Position numbers and translations under genes: made by a program
NCBI GenBank assembly: GCA_030068145.1
Contig: JAPJBO010000085.1
Coordinates: 341,501-405,500 of the forward strand
Direction: 5' to 3'
Source of the DNA: Diplonema papillatum
Taxonomy: Eukaryota; Euglenozoa; Diplonemea; Diplonemida; Diplonemidae
DNA: 64,000 bases
Shown: positions 1 to 11,090 of the stretch, piece after piece
Numbering within the stretch: the first letter of the stretch is position 1
Layout of the letters: each line of letters opens with the position of its first letter
The notes under the pieces: model-generated
Told to the model about the DNA's origin: nothing
The model's input: the letters and a program-made list of their open reading frames with translations, nothing else
Database searches by the model: none

Positions 1-1070
1 TGGAATCCGATTATCCTGTACCGAGTCTCTCTTTCTTGATGGAAAGCTGCAGTCGCTCAAGGGAAGGAAGGAGCGCCAACAAGAATGTAAGGCGGCGCGA
101 TTCCTTCGGTGGGTTCGTCGTTAGCATGAGAATACGCCTTTCCCAACCTCTATGAACGAGTGGAGAAACGAGAATAGGATGAAGACCAGGATGTTTGGTA
201 TCAGCAGTCCCATGATGAGCAACGAAGAAGCAGAAGGGCAACAACAGAGTCACGGAAGTCTGGGAGGCCACGGCGGAGAAACTTCATCCCCGCACCTTAT
301 CAATGCTGTCCTCTCATTGTCGACAAAGGTGACATCCCTCGAGTGCCCTTCCCAGCCCCAATGAGAGAGAATCACAGGTGCATCGCCTGCTGTCACGAGC
401 ATTCAACCCAGCACGCCTTCCGCCGCTCAAAAAGCGGGCTGGTGGGTGGGTGGGTGCCGCGGGTTGTTTCCACGTCGACGCTCTTGCGGTGTAGTTGCTG
501 CTGCCGGTTTCTTTCTGTGTGTTTTCATGTTTTCTCTTCATCTCTTTCAAACCCGAGGGAGCCACAGTGCGGTGAAGGCAAAGCGGAGATGGCACTCGAC
601 GCAGCCCGGCGAGCTTCCTCACCGCCGTTGACTCCCCCTCCGACGGACGACGTTGTCAAGGAACACTAGCCCGTGAAACAGTGCGTGCCGGCACTTCATG
701 ACACTTGCAACTGAGACCGTGAGTGAGAGTCTGCTTCCAGGAGGGGGGCGATGTCTTGTTCTTTGTCTGGCAGTATCGTCGAGCAGCAGCCCATGCGGTT
801 CGCTTCCGGGTGGTCCGACCGGGATGTCCTGCACCATGCGGAGCCTGACGCACAGTGGCATGTATGGGACGGTGGGCAGGCTCACGAAATAATTAGGCAA
901 GAAGGTTGAAGTATGGCTAAAGATAAAGTGGTGTCACCTGAGGGGGTAATCTCAGGGCTGCCCACGTGATAAGCCGTTAAGCATTGAGTTCTTGTAAGTA
1001 CATGAACCACATGGATTAGCATGCACTGTTAAGCAGCGGCTGCCGGCTTATCCCGTGACACGCTGCTGAA
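1..1070. other. Intergenic, no gene recognised
   Basis: Only short, compositionally ordinary open frames with no family resemblance are present. A fragment near 748-795 (TTGTTCTTTGTCTGGCAG and following bases) resembles part of dispersed repeat family C, described at 8185. Nothing else is supported. Confidence 0.6.
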
Positions 1071-1720
1071 GAGTGCTTACTACTGTAGTTGTGTTAAACG
1101 GCACGACGAGTGCACCGTGTGCGACGGGGCAGCCCGCCCTCCCCCGTTCAGCCGTTGAGGCGGATCCAAGTGGCCGAGCGGCGAGGGCCCACAAGCCGGT
1201 CTCTTCAAGCGGCAGCCCACCGGGCCGTTTTCAAACGCGGTGCGCCAGGCGGAACTTGGCAGACAGCAACCCGCGGCACAGCAGTCCTCGGAAGGCTCGG
1301 AGCATTTCCTTTCAAGCTGGCGCTTACGTAAAACAAAAGGGACGAAACCGCAGAACCGCCCTTCTGCTGCGTGCGCAGGATATGCGGCCCTCGGCCGTTG
1401 CACAGAGATGCGGGCAGCAACTCTCTGCCAATACGCGGTGGGATGCGTGTGTGCGGGCGAGCTTCTGTTCGGGTACGTTTTGCTTGACGGTGGACAATCG
1501 AGCCCCTCCCGCCGAGCTCTGGCGTGCAGAGAACCGGAGCCGGAGGACGAACAACCCAGCGGCCCCCCCCCCCGGTCACGAGGGGGCGTCGGAAGAAATG
1601 AATACGAATAACTTTTCCCTTTTTTTTTGGTTTTTCGAAAGGTCGCGCAGGGTATATCATATAGGAATTTCCCAGATCCAGTCAGCTCGGTCAGATTCGA
1701 TCAGGACAGCCAAGGAGGGA
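1071..1720. other. Intergenic with a family C fragment
   Basis: The stretch around 1290-1335 (GAGCATTTCCTTTCAAGCTG) matches the 3' portion of dispersed repeat family C. A C-run and a T-run lie at about 1563-1630. The open frames here, up to 243 codons, have no recognisable domain and unstructured composition, so I do not call genes. Confidence 0.55.
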
Positions 1721-1971
1721 GGGGGGATTGCAAGAACGTGCTTGGAATGGATATGTGCTCGACGCCCGCACTGGTCCCGTCTGCGCCGTGCTTCGATCCT
1801 TTAAGCCACGGACACAGAAGGCGGACCATTATCAGCGCGGAACCTGAGTGTCTGCAGACAGGACTGCGGTGTGAGTCTAGTTTTTCAGGCGGCTGTTCGT
1901 AGCTCGTCACAGCCAGGACCACCCGTGCTACCAGAGCACAGGCGAATCCGTCACGGGGAGAAGGCCCCTAC
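1721..1971 (+). repeat. Dispersed repeat family A, copy 1 (near full length)
   Basis: Begins at a G-run followed by GATTGCAAGAACGTGCTTGG and ends at GAAGGCCCCTAC. The same roughly 250-bp sequence occurs again at 2183-2432 in the same orientation, and shorter copies occur elsewhere in the window. It has no coding potential I recognise. The left edge after a G-run is shared by most copies, which suggests a true element end. The mobilisation mechanism is unknown and no clear target duplication is visible. Confidence 0.8.
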
Positions 1972-2182
1972 CTTTCCGGTCTCCTCACTTCTCTTCGTGC
2001 TGCTACGGCGGGCGTGAGTCTCCGGAGGCGCGCTGCAGGTTGCGGCTCTGCTGCAGTGGGTGCCGGCGCCGGAGTTGGCGCTGCGGGGGGTGCTCTGGCC
2101 GGCAGTGCACCTCGCGGAGGATCGCCGCCTTGTAACGCTGCGGGCCCTCTTTTTCTTCGCGACCCAAAACATCAAAATCCCC

Positions 2183-2432
2183 GGGGGGATTGCAAGAACG
2201 TGCGTGGAATGGGTATGTGCTCAACACCGCACTGGTCCCGTCTGCGCCGTGTTTCGATCCTTTAAGCCACGGACACATAAGGCGGACCATCATCAGCGTG
2301 GAACCTGAGTGTCTGCAGACAGGACTGCGGTGTGAGTCTGGTTTGTCAGGCGGCTGTTCGTAGCTCGTCACAGCCAGGACCACCCGTGCTACTAGAGCAC
2401 AGGCGAATCCGTCACGGGGAGAAGGCCCCTAC
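2183..2432 (+). repeat. Dispersed repeat family A, copy 2 (near full length)
   Basis: Almost the same as the copy at 1721-1971 over its whole length, including the distal part with AGCTCGTCACAGCCAGGACC. The two copies are separated by about 210 bp of unrelated sequence, so this is two insertions or a local duplication. Confidence 0.8.
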
Positions 2433-4135
2433 AACCGTGTCTGAGCAATCAGTTAAAAAACTCAGGGCACTCGCCCTGATTGTGACTGCGACTCGCTAGG
2501 CAGCACTGACTTGTCTTCTTTTTACGGTGGCAATCTGCGAAGTAAACTCCGCAGAGCACAGTGAACATGGGGTTGCCGTGTGCAGCACAAAATCCCCGGG
2601 GGGGCGGGGTAACCCGTGTCAAACGTTTGCAACAGAAAAGAGAGTATCTTGCTGGGTTCGTTCTTGGACAGCTTTGCTTCGGGAGGGTATTTGCTTTCTT
2701 GCTTTTAGATTTGTGATTGGCTTGCTCCGACGAATAACAAAGTATAAAAACGAACAAAAAACGGAAGGAAAAAGCCGGCACTGAAAGTGGCCCGTAATGA
2801 AAAGATGTGGCACTGTCCAGGCACCTTGTCGTGTTTCTTCACGAGACTTTCGTTTTGTGACGGTAGTGTAGTGGACTACCGTGGCTTATAACGGGTAACG
2901 GGGATGTTACAGTTTTTCTTTTTCTTTTTCTTTTTCGATGACCAACAGGGAACCTCTGGTCCCAGAGAAACAGGGTTTTGTGCCCAAATCGGTCTCGGAA
3001 TACGATTTCTGGGGGGGAGGAGTAAAGGCCCTTTCTTCAGGCATCCTACCGTATGACTGCCAATCCCACAATTGATGAACGACAGCGCCCCGGCGAATAT
3101 TTAGAGTAAAAGTTCTTGTATCTCGCGCGCGCCGAACGCGATCTGTTCATGCCGCTGCGTTCAAAAAGGGCAGCAGTCGGATCTGAAGCTCAGACTTTGC
3201 AAGGTGGGCCCAGTTTACTGCTACAAAACGAGCTTTATCAAGTGGCGTAGTGAAAGAATAGTTTTGTTGCAGCCATCGAGGCGTAGACAATGAAGTCGGT
3301 CGGACAGGCGAAGGAAGAGAAGAAACACCAATCGCGGGTCTTAACTGAGCACCGCGCTGCACCGTGAAGCACAGCACCAGTTTCAGCTTGGTGTGAGTTT
3401 GATCAGAGTAACATCAAGGCAGCCCTTACAAAAACCAGCCACAGTCAACGCCGCGTGGGTGCGGGCTTCTGATACTAACCATCACGTTGCAAACCCCCGA
3501 TTGCGCGTAACCTGGAAGCACCCAGAGGGTGTTGGTGGTACAAACGTGCAGTTGCCCGCAGCAACCGGCAACCACAGCACCAGGCACTTCGATGCTGCTC
3601 CAGAAGATATCGATAGCCCGTGGCGCAACGTCATAACCCGTGAATATCAGCGGCAGGTAATGAAGTGTAGTTCGACGGCCGAGGCGACGGCTTAAAACGC
3701 GAAAAGCAAGAGGTGGAAGCCCGATACAAGACGAGCGAAGGGGCAATCGCAAACGACGACAGATTCGCCGCAGATTCTTTGTGTTCTAAACAAAACGACT
3801 GCGCTTGACGACGCTCGAACAGGCAGGGGGTGAAGAGGCTCAGTTGGACCTGAGTGTAACACTCAGCACACAGCTCAATTGCCAAGCCCCCAAACTGGGA
3901 GAAATAACTACTTCGCGGTAACGTAAGTTTGCGTTTAGCAACAACAATTGCCGTGTTTGATGCATAGCATCAAGGCCTTTGTTTTGTTTGTGCGTGCCTG
4001 GCGGTCAACTGCCTTCTTCTGTCTCTTCCTGGGGCTTGGTATTATAGCCGACCGCCTGAGGCACGCTGCATACTTTTTTTTTTCAGGGTTCACAACTATG
4101 CGGGGCAGCCCTCAAGAAGTTGTGAGTACTGAAAA
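2433..4135. other. Intergenic, no gene recognised
   Basis: Contains pyrimidine runs (2910-2935) and the short motif TAGAGTAAAAGTTC at about 3103, which recurs at about 5061 and in variant form at 13055, 24350 and 41240. No coding sequence is supported. Confidence 0.5.
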
Positions 4136-4400
4136 GAGGGGAGAGATAAAAATACTCGGGGGACTGCCTTGTGCTCATTTCGAAGGAGGCTGGCAGGGGG
4201 AGAAAACAATACAACTGCAAAGTGGGTCTTGTCGATACTAAACCCAGAAACCCAGATTTACCTGTGTTTCGCGTGGGCTACAGCACATTTACCCCCTTTG
4301 AGATTGGAATATTGTTGCGACAGTGGGAGTCATCGGCACTATTTTTGAGATTTCGCAACTGGCAGTCACCTCAAGTATTTCCTACAAAAAAGCAGGTGAA
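4136..4400 (+). repeat. Dispersed repeat family D, copy 1
   Basis: Contains ACTGCCTTGTGCTCATTTCG and, further on, CCCAGATTTACCTGTGTTTC followed by GTGGGCTACAGCACATTTAC. The same blocks in the same order recur at about 8880-9120. Fragments recur at about 10080-10125, 24475-24560 and 44505-44640. It is non-coding as far as I can see. Confidence 0.7.
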
Positions 4401-4994
4401 AGAAATGGTGGAAGGGAGTGAAGGAGGACACCGCGAGCTAGCAAATGAAGCCATGCAAAAGTTGGAAAGGGGTCGGTGGACGGCAAGAGACCCCGATCTC
4501 TCGTTTTCCTGTGTAGGCCGGGCAGCAGTATATATTATTATTTTTTATGAGTCTCCTTTGACGGGTACTTTCAGGTTGCCCTGTAGGCAATGTCTGCGAT
4601 AGGTGTACTGGTTTCAACTTGGGTTCTCTCCCTCTATTCTTGCAGCCTTGAAAAATATGCAACGACGCAGCTACAAAGGCGCAGGCAAACGAGCAAGCGG
4701 AATTGCAACTTCATGGCCGTTCGGTTTCGCACTCCTTCGGGCTTATCGACATAGACAGACTCACAACAACAATAACAGAAAGAAGGAAACAGAGAGGAAG
4801 AAATGTGAAAACGGGAGGAAAAAATGGTAGCTGTTATTTTACCGTAGCTTTCCTTTTTTTCCCGACGACAACCAGTGCAGTCAGGCTCGACCGCTCGACC
4901 GGTCAAGTCACTTTCCGAAAAAACTTTTTTTTTTTTTTGGACAGGAATTTGCAACAACTTTTTTTTGCACTGGCGAATACAGGTCGAAATCCAT

Positions 4995-5026
4995 CCTATG
5001 CCAGAAAAAAAATTTTCTGGCATAGG
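4995..5026. repeat. 32-nt palindrome
   Basis: Two 14-nt arms, CCTATGCCAGAAAA and its reverse complement, are separated by AAAA, so the stretch can form a perfect hairpin. It lies in the middle of repeat-rich DNA just before a TAGAGTAAAAGTTC motif. It may be the end of a small inverted-repeat element. No function can be read from it. Confidence 0.75.
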
Positions 5027-5827
5027 GAAAACCACCACACCACCACAACATGTGGTGTTTTAGAGTAAAAGTTCCCTTCAAACTCTGGGTGAAACGGGCA
5101 GTCTCACAAAGTTAGTACACTGTCGTGCTTCAGTAGTAGGACGGCGTAATACGACTTTCCAGTAGCTTCGCTTGTGAATCATTAGTGCCATGAACAGGCC
5201 GACAACCCAGGTTCACTGTCACAATACAAAAGATGGGCCCAGAGCGACGAGTTTCGGGGTTGCAGTGGAGTCTTCAGATGCCTGAGGCAATGGAACACTG
5301 TTTTGGTTTTGTAGGTGGGCCTCATTATGACTGCCGTGACCTTGGCATGCGCCTTCGTGGGTGTGCTGCTGTATGTGCGCCTCTGTATATCTGGCTGCAG
5401 CCGAACATACTGCAATCTGGGAGCTGGTGAGCGGAGTTGGGAATCGAAAAGCTTGCCCTTGCCCCCGTGACCTTGGCTTTTGTCGAAGCTTTCCGTTTTC
5501 CCACCATTTTCTACTACTGTGAGGCACTACCCATGGCAGATTTTTCTAATCTTTTTTTTTGCCCGGTCGAATCGACACGGGCGCCGGTCGAATTCGACCG
5601 GTGTCCACATTCGACCGCCTTGACCGGTCGAATGTCAATCCGAGAGCAATAATGTTTTTTTTTGTCAATTCGACCGGCCGGTGACTGCACTGACGACAAC
5701 TAGTGTCAGACTAGCCTACCCGAAGGCAGTTGATTTCTTTAGGCAAGGTTTCTACCGGCGGAAGTTGTTTGGGTTAGCGTTTTTTTTTTTTTTTTTTTTT
5801 TTTTCATTGTTAGTGTCGAGCTTCTTT

Positions 5828-5858
<31 letters not shown>

Positions 5859-6695
5859 TTTGTTCAACATGTTGTTTCTTTTTCTTTTTGCCGCGGGCTC
5901 TAGTTGGTTCGGGAGTGGACTGCGTTGTGCTGTTGTTTTGACTGGTTATGCGAGCGTGCCCGTAGCTCAGGGCAAACGGACAGCACTTTTGTGTTTTTTT
6001 TTTTTTTGTTTTCTCTGCATTCTTTTTGCCAAACGTGAGACCTAGGAGGAACTGGGTGGCTCGCCACCGCAAACCGTGGCGGTTTCACTTGCGTCCTGGA
6101 TCCCCACTAACGCAACAAGAAGACGAGTCATAAAGATTTTGTGTGTTTACCATTTTCCAGGCAAGCCAACGCCCATCTTCATCAGTGGAACCCGAGTGCC
6201 ACGTGCTGCGTCATTTCCCCTGTGAGGTCATCTTTCAGCTGTAGATAGAACATGGAGGGAAACGAGTTGAAAGTCGCAACCAACAAGTGCAGGCAAGTAT
6301 GGCAGTAACCGGGGTTTCATAGGACCCGTGCCACGACTCACGACGTCTGTTTTTCGTGCGAGAAAAGCCTTCCACCGACTCTGCGTCAACATGTTCGCCC
6401 TCGGGGTAGAAATCATCCCTGAGCCGGTCCATCCCCTCTTGATAGACCGTGATAGACCGAATAATACAGCACCGGGCAATTCGATGCGGCTCTAGGGACT
6501 AGAGATGGACCTGACAGACCGCGGTGGACCGTGATTCACTGCGATAAACAGCGGCAGGCACCTCGATGCAGTTTCAGGAGACGGACCGGCTCATTATCCC
6601 TCAGCTAGGACCCTGCCTTTTCCGACAGCTTATGTGACTAGCCCCCGGTGGTTGGGGGTTTCAAACCAGGGTCGCAACTGTTTGTGTCTCGCTAA
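5027..6695. other. Intergenic with long T-runs, no gene recognised
   Basis: Runs of about 20-23 T lie at 5780-5804 and 5839-5861, with shorter runs near 5990-6007. The block around 5718-5780 (CCCGAAGGCAGTTGATTTC and following) has relatives at 11337-11410, 11463-11535, 13595-13632 and 41710-41770, making another low-copy dispersed family. The block at 6480-6590 (CAGACCGCGGTGGACCGTGA) is repeated at 40630-40710. Confidence 0.5.
5560..5690. repeat. Cluster of TCGACCGG palindromes
   Basis: GGTCGAAT or its complement ATTCGACC appears six or more times within about 130 bp. It includes a perfect 18-nt palindrome at 5584-5601 (CCGGTCGAATTCGACCGG). A smaller related cluster (GCTCGACCGGTC) lies at about 4888-4906. 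This could be a degenerate foldback element or a set of protein-binding sites. The sequence does not decide between them. Confidence 0.6.
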
Positions 6696-6843
6696 AGGGG
6701 GGATTGCAAGAACGTGCTTGGAATGGGTATGTGCTCAACACCGCACTGGTCCTGTCTGCGCCGTGTTTCGATCCTTTAAGCCACGGGCACAGAAGGCGGA
6801 CCATCATCAGCGCGGAACCTGAGTGTCTGCAGACAGGACCGGG
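6696..6843 (+). repeat. Dispersed repeat family A, copy 3 (3'-truncated)
   Basis: Starts at a G-run plus GATTGCAAGAACGTGCTTGG and continues through TTTAAGCCACGGGCACAGAAG to GTGTCTGCAGACAGGAC, then ends. The distal half present in copies 1 and 2 is missing. Confidence 0.75.
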
Positions 6844-8184
6844 GGTTCTTTTCTTTCTTTTCACCTCTGCAGCGGCGCCTACTTTTTCTTTTTGCAGGAG
6901 AAAAGGATGAGAAGACTAGGAAGAAGGAGAGAGACGGTCTTTCGGGTTCTGTTTTTTTTTCTTTTTCCTCTTTCTTTTCCTACCCCGGGGGGGGGGATTT
7001 TTTCGACCTTTTTTTTACTAGGAGCGTTTGGGGATAGTGCGAGGAGCGCGGGTGGGATGCTTCGCCCGTCCCTCAAGATCGACGCGGCGTAGCGAAGATG
7101 CGACCTGATCGTGTAAAGGAGCTGTTCAGGTGGAGGAGGTCTACTGTTATTAGAGTTAAAGGACAGGAATGTTTAGCTTCCGGTTGACCGTTGTGGATGG
7201 AGGCGGGTGAAAAGCAGGGCTACGAGGCAGTTGCACCCAGAGGAGGACACACCGCCCCGGAGCTCGGATAAGGAACTGCTCCGGAACAAACTCGTCGAAA
7301 AAAACTTGCGTCTTTTGGTTGGTGGTGTTGTCGAAGAGGGAGGGGCGCGTTCTGCTTGGGGATGTGCGGGCTTGAATATTCCGGATCGAATCCCAGGCGG
7401 AATCACTGAGTTTACACTGTCGGATCTCGATGAGCATGAAGAATCATTCAGGTGAACTGAGGGACCGGAAGAATCGGTGGGGTTTAGCTGCATCGATTCC
7501 CGATGAACAGACTGAGTTTACACCTGTCAGTTCCCGATGAACATGAGGAATCACTACTGGGCCCAAAAAGCATCAGAATAATTAAGCCCAGGAATACAAG
7601 ACTTCCGCCCCTCCCCCGCTTGATGTTCAGGCGGACTTTGCCTCGCATGCACGTTAGATGCTGGCAGCGAGCCGTCTTCGCTAGAACAAAAGAGGGGAGA
7701 CCGCACACGGTGGACAGGCAGTGCCTACAGCAAAGACGTGAACGTAGCATTCACGAAGTGCGGTGTCACCACGAGAGCAAATTTTACCCTGGAGTACGGA
7801 GAATACCTGGCCAAGGAATACAGGGGACAGCGGGTGTTACTGATAGCTGACTGCTACTCCTCACGTCACTGAAGCTGCTGCACAGTTTTATGCCGACCGT
7901 GGAATTCCGTTAGTTCGAGAGAGTGTCCGGTAAATGGCAGCAACCTTGCGGCCAATTGTGAGTGTGAAAGTTCACTCGAAAGTCCGGTCGACTGTCAGCA
8001 ACAGGAGTATCCTTTTTACCTAGGATGACACGTGAAATTGTCACCGCCCAAATTGCAAAAATTGGCGAGGGATGACAATTTCAAGCATAAGGGTGACAAC
8101 TACTTACGTGCGCACACGCCGCCGTGTGCGCACAGTAATGAGAGAGCCTTTTGTCTCGTGTGTATATGCACAGTTACCCTTTGG
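6844..8184. other. Intergenic, no gene recognised
   Basis: No coding region is supported. Two related blocks at 7410-7460 and 7495-7560 share GATGAACA/GATGAGCATGAAGAATCA and an upstream CTGAGTTTACAC. They form a short imperfect local repeat. Confidence 0.45.
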
Positions 8185-8485
8185 GGTGAAAATACTCGAC
8201 GTAGCTGCTTCGACTCCGAATGGAAGGGGGGAAATATAGAGGTAAGGGGCAAATACAATACAAACACAATCTGATTTGTTCTTCGCTTACACCACCGTGT
8301 GTTGTTTTCTCACTCAGGACTTTTGACCTGTTGTGTTTGTGTGATTTGTCGTGTAGGGGTAGACCCGCATGACCTCACGTCCGTTCAACACGTGGTTCGG
8401 TAGTTACAGCACTTTGGATCCCTTCTGTTCTTTTTCGGGCAGCATCGTCGAGCATTTCCTTTCAAGCTGGCGCTTATGTAAAAAT
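8185..8485 (+). repeat. Dispersed repeat family C, copy 1
   Basis: A block of about 300 bp beginning near ACTCGACGTAGCTGCTTCGA and ending at AAGCTGGCGCTTATGTAAAA. Near-identical copies lie at 57125-57385 (with an internal deletion), 18560-18770, and on the other strand at 44640-44885 and 63030-63210. An internal CACTCAGGACTTTTGACC is deleted in the 57-kb copy. The copy number and orientation mix are those of a mobile element, but I see no terminal repeats or coding capacity. Confidence 0.75.
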
Positions 8486-8879
8486 TTGAAACGCCATCTG
8501 GGGGTTGACTATTGCACACATCACCCTTGGTACACACAGCTTTTTCATGATCGAAAGATGCGGTCGAAAACCGCGTCCTGCAATTCGCTGTCCTTCCCAT
8601 GCACACACACGCACACGAGCCAGTGGTATCATCACGGCACCGGCCGACCGAACAACCGGTACTGAATCAACTAGTTTTCGCTGCCTTTATGAGCAGCAGA
8701 TTTTCGGGGTGGCGAGCGAAGCCGGCTGTTTGGTTGTGTAAAAAAGTCAGTTTCAACTTTCTTTTTTAGCTGGGTCACCTTTCTGGCGGGTATTTTTCAG
8801 GTTGCCCTGTATGCAATGTGGGCGATAGGTGTACTGGGTTCGCGGCTTGATTTCTCCCTTCATTGCCTTATTGCATGTC

Positions 8880-9120
8880 TTAAAAAAAATGCTCGAGGGG
8901 CTGCCTTGTGCGTACTTCGAAGGAAGGCACGTGTTGAACGCTTGCGCCCGCCACTGAACCCAGATTTACCTGTGTCCCGTGTGGGCTACAGCACATTTAC
9001 CTTCTTGCTATTGGAATACAGTTGCGATGGTGGGGATCGATCGGCATGCTGATGAGTACCACGTTACCACCTTTGAGACTTCGCAACTGGCAGCCTCCTC
9101 AAGTATTTCCTACAAAGAGG
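8880..9120 (+). repeat. Dispersed repeat family D, copy 2
   Basis: Matches 4140-4400 in block order: GGGCTGCCTTGTGCGTACTTCG, then CCCAGATTTACCTGTGTCCC, then GGGCTACAGCACATTTACC, then CAACTGGCAGCCTCCTCAAG with TATTTCCTACAAA. It differs by indels. Confidence 0.7.
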
Positions 9121-9403
9121 TGCTTGCACAGAAAAAGATATGTAGCGGCAGCTACAAAAGGTGCAGGCGGAGCAGCAAGCAGAGTCGTTACTTCATGGCC
9201 AGCACTACTGTCCCTGTCCCCTTTTATGCACGTCGTAGTCCTTGTGCAGGACTCGCTGATGGGTGCCAGTTTCGAAAAGCTGTGTCACGCACTGACGAAG
9301 AGCGAGCCTTGTACTCTCCCATTGTTTTCCCTTCTTTTTGTGACCTCGGCTGGAAAATCAGGCAAGATGGATCGAGCAGCAGGTCACTCTCTCATGTGTA
9401 TAC

Positions 9404-9545
9404 CGGGGAAGGCCTGCTAATCGGGAGCCAAGCTGGACATCCGTCAAGTGGCTACCAATTACCAAAATCAAAGCACCAAGGCGTGGTGTACGGCTTGGCG
9501 CTTGCGCTGGACATGAGCTCGTACCGGGGGGGCGGAAGCCGGCGT
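9404..9545 (+). repeat. Dispersed repeat family B, diverged copy
   Basis: Shares GAAGGCCTGCTAATCGGGAG, AAGTGGCTACCAATTACC, AAAGCACCAAGGCGTGG and GACATGAGCTCGT with the full copies at 10824 and 56548, but has an internal deletion. A second fragment lies at about 9670-9770. Confidence 0.6.
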
Positions 9546-10241
9546 CTCTAACTCTAGGCAGAATTCAGGCATGGCTGAGTGCCATCATCAAAGCATGCAA
9601 GACACGAGCACTCCACTCCAGAGAATTCGTGAATGACGCCCGTTTGTTTTCCTCTACCGTGATGCAACACGGCTCGTCGGTACTGCAGAGTGACGGGTCT
9701 ACGGGCCAAGTGCCAAATCAAAGCATCCAGGGGTGGCGTGCCTTGGAGCTTGGCGTTAGCGCTGAAAGCCCGTGAGAGAAGCGACCTCCTTCACTTCCGG
9801 GATTTTTTTTTTCCCCCCCCTTTGTTCCGTGATGAAACACGTTTGTTTGTGCACTAGCGATTCTCACCTGGTTTGGCAAGTTGCATGTAGTACGCTGCCA
9901 ACTACTAATTTTCAGTAGCCACAAAGCATTTGTCAACGCATTGAGAAATAGGGGGGTGGGTGTAAGGCTCCAGGGCTACAGTCCCTGTGTTCCGCCGTGC
10001 ACTTGTTGTGTGCAACGGATTGTGACAAGTCGCACGTGATCCAATTACTACTCACGTCACGTACCGACGAGATGGCCCGGGAAAATACTCGAGGGACTGC
10101 CTTGTGCTCATTTCGAAAAGTCCTTCATCCGCTCTCGGCAGATGTTGGAGCTCGACTCCGAAGGACACAAAAGATGGAATGTCTTGGCGTCGAACTGGGC
10201 CGAGTGAACCTTCCGGAGCTGAAACTGTGCAACGTGTCAAC
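9546..10241. other. Intergenic, no gene recognised
   Basis: Contains the family B fragment at about 9670-9770 and a short family D fragment at about 10080-10125. There is no supported gene. Confidence 0.5.
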
Positions 10242-10410
10242 TAAAGGGGGGGGTCGAATAATAACACCTGTGTGTTATTGTATTCGATTTGTCGAATACT
10301 AAAAAAGGTTTCGGTAGCCGAACAGTAGCAGGATCAAATAGTGGTAGTGTTTTTAGACAACCAGACGTGTGTCAAATAACTGTTAGTATTCGACCCCCCC
10401 CCCCCCTTTA
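10242..10410 (+). mobile_element. MITE-like element G, copy 1
   Basis: A 169-bp element with terminal inverted repeats. The left end starts TAAA, a G-run, TCGAATAATAACA. The right end is its near-exact complement, TGTTAGTATTCGA, a C-run, TTTA. A subterminal palindrome (TATTCGATTTGTCGAATA) lies inside. A second copy is present in the opposite orientation at 41775-41930, with the same ends and a similar core. The element is non-coding and the small size, terminal inverted repeats and dispersal fit a miniature inverted-repeat transposable element. The superfamily cannot be assigned. A TA target duplication is possible because the ends read TA, but it is not proven. Confidence 0.8.
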
Positions 10411-10823
10411 GTACATCGAGATCTTGCGGATCTTGCGATAAGGTCTGTGTTCGTGCACAGCTTTTCTTGCGTCCAGTATATGTTTTGGGGCTGGAGAAAA
10501 AGGCTTTCACCGCACGGCTGTTACGCCTGCGTAGTTGCACAAAGCGAACAACACGTGAGGGGTTTGCACGAGAGACCCTGCCCTGCCGGAACTTGAAGTA
10601 CCGAGTCTATCTCAGCGAGGTCCTCTTCTGGATGGGAACTGCCGGTGTGTGCTAAGCGCACACAACTCGGCCTATCTCATCACTTTTTCAGAACAGTGCC
10701 TCAGATTGTCGGCATCATCATCCTTTGCCTTCACCAGCGGTCCTTACTTGGGCAGAACAGCCTTTTCAGACTGTTTCTAGAGTGTTGAAGATTTTTTTTG
10801 TTTTTTGTGTCTTTTTGGGTACC

Positions 10824-11090
10824 AGGGAAAGCCTGCTACACGGGAGCCAAGCTTCACGTGTTCGGCGGTACTGCAGAGCCACGGGCCTACGGGTCAAGTG
10901 GCTACCGATTTCCCAAACTAAAGCATCAAGGCTTGGCGCACCTTGGGGCTTGGCACTCGCGCTGAACACAAGCTCGTCGAGACGGTCAGCCGCAGGGCAG
11001 AGCGGACGGGGTTGTGACACTGTGCTGCCTCCGACTCAAGCTTTGCAAGCTGTGGTTGAGCGTCACGTTCCTGGACCAGGAGCGGCCTTT
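10824..11090 (+). repeat. Dispersed repeat family B, copy 1
   Basis: About 265 bp, starting near AAAGCCTGCTACACGGGAGC and running through TTCGGCGGTACTGCAGAGCC, AAGTGGCTACCGATTTCCC and CAAGCTCGTCGAGACGGTCAG to CCTGGACCAGGAGCGGCC. The copy at 56548-56805 matches almost throughout. Partial copies lie at about 9404, 9670, 18120 and 27455. No coding capacity is recognised. Confidence 0.75.

Noticed and set aside
1073-1804. 243-codon plus-strand frame
   Set aside because: It runs into dispersed repeat A and has no recognisable domain or balanced composition.
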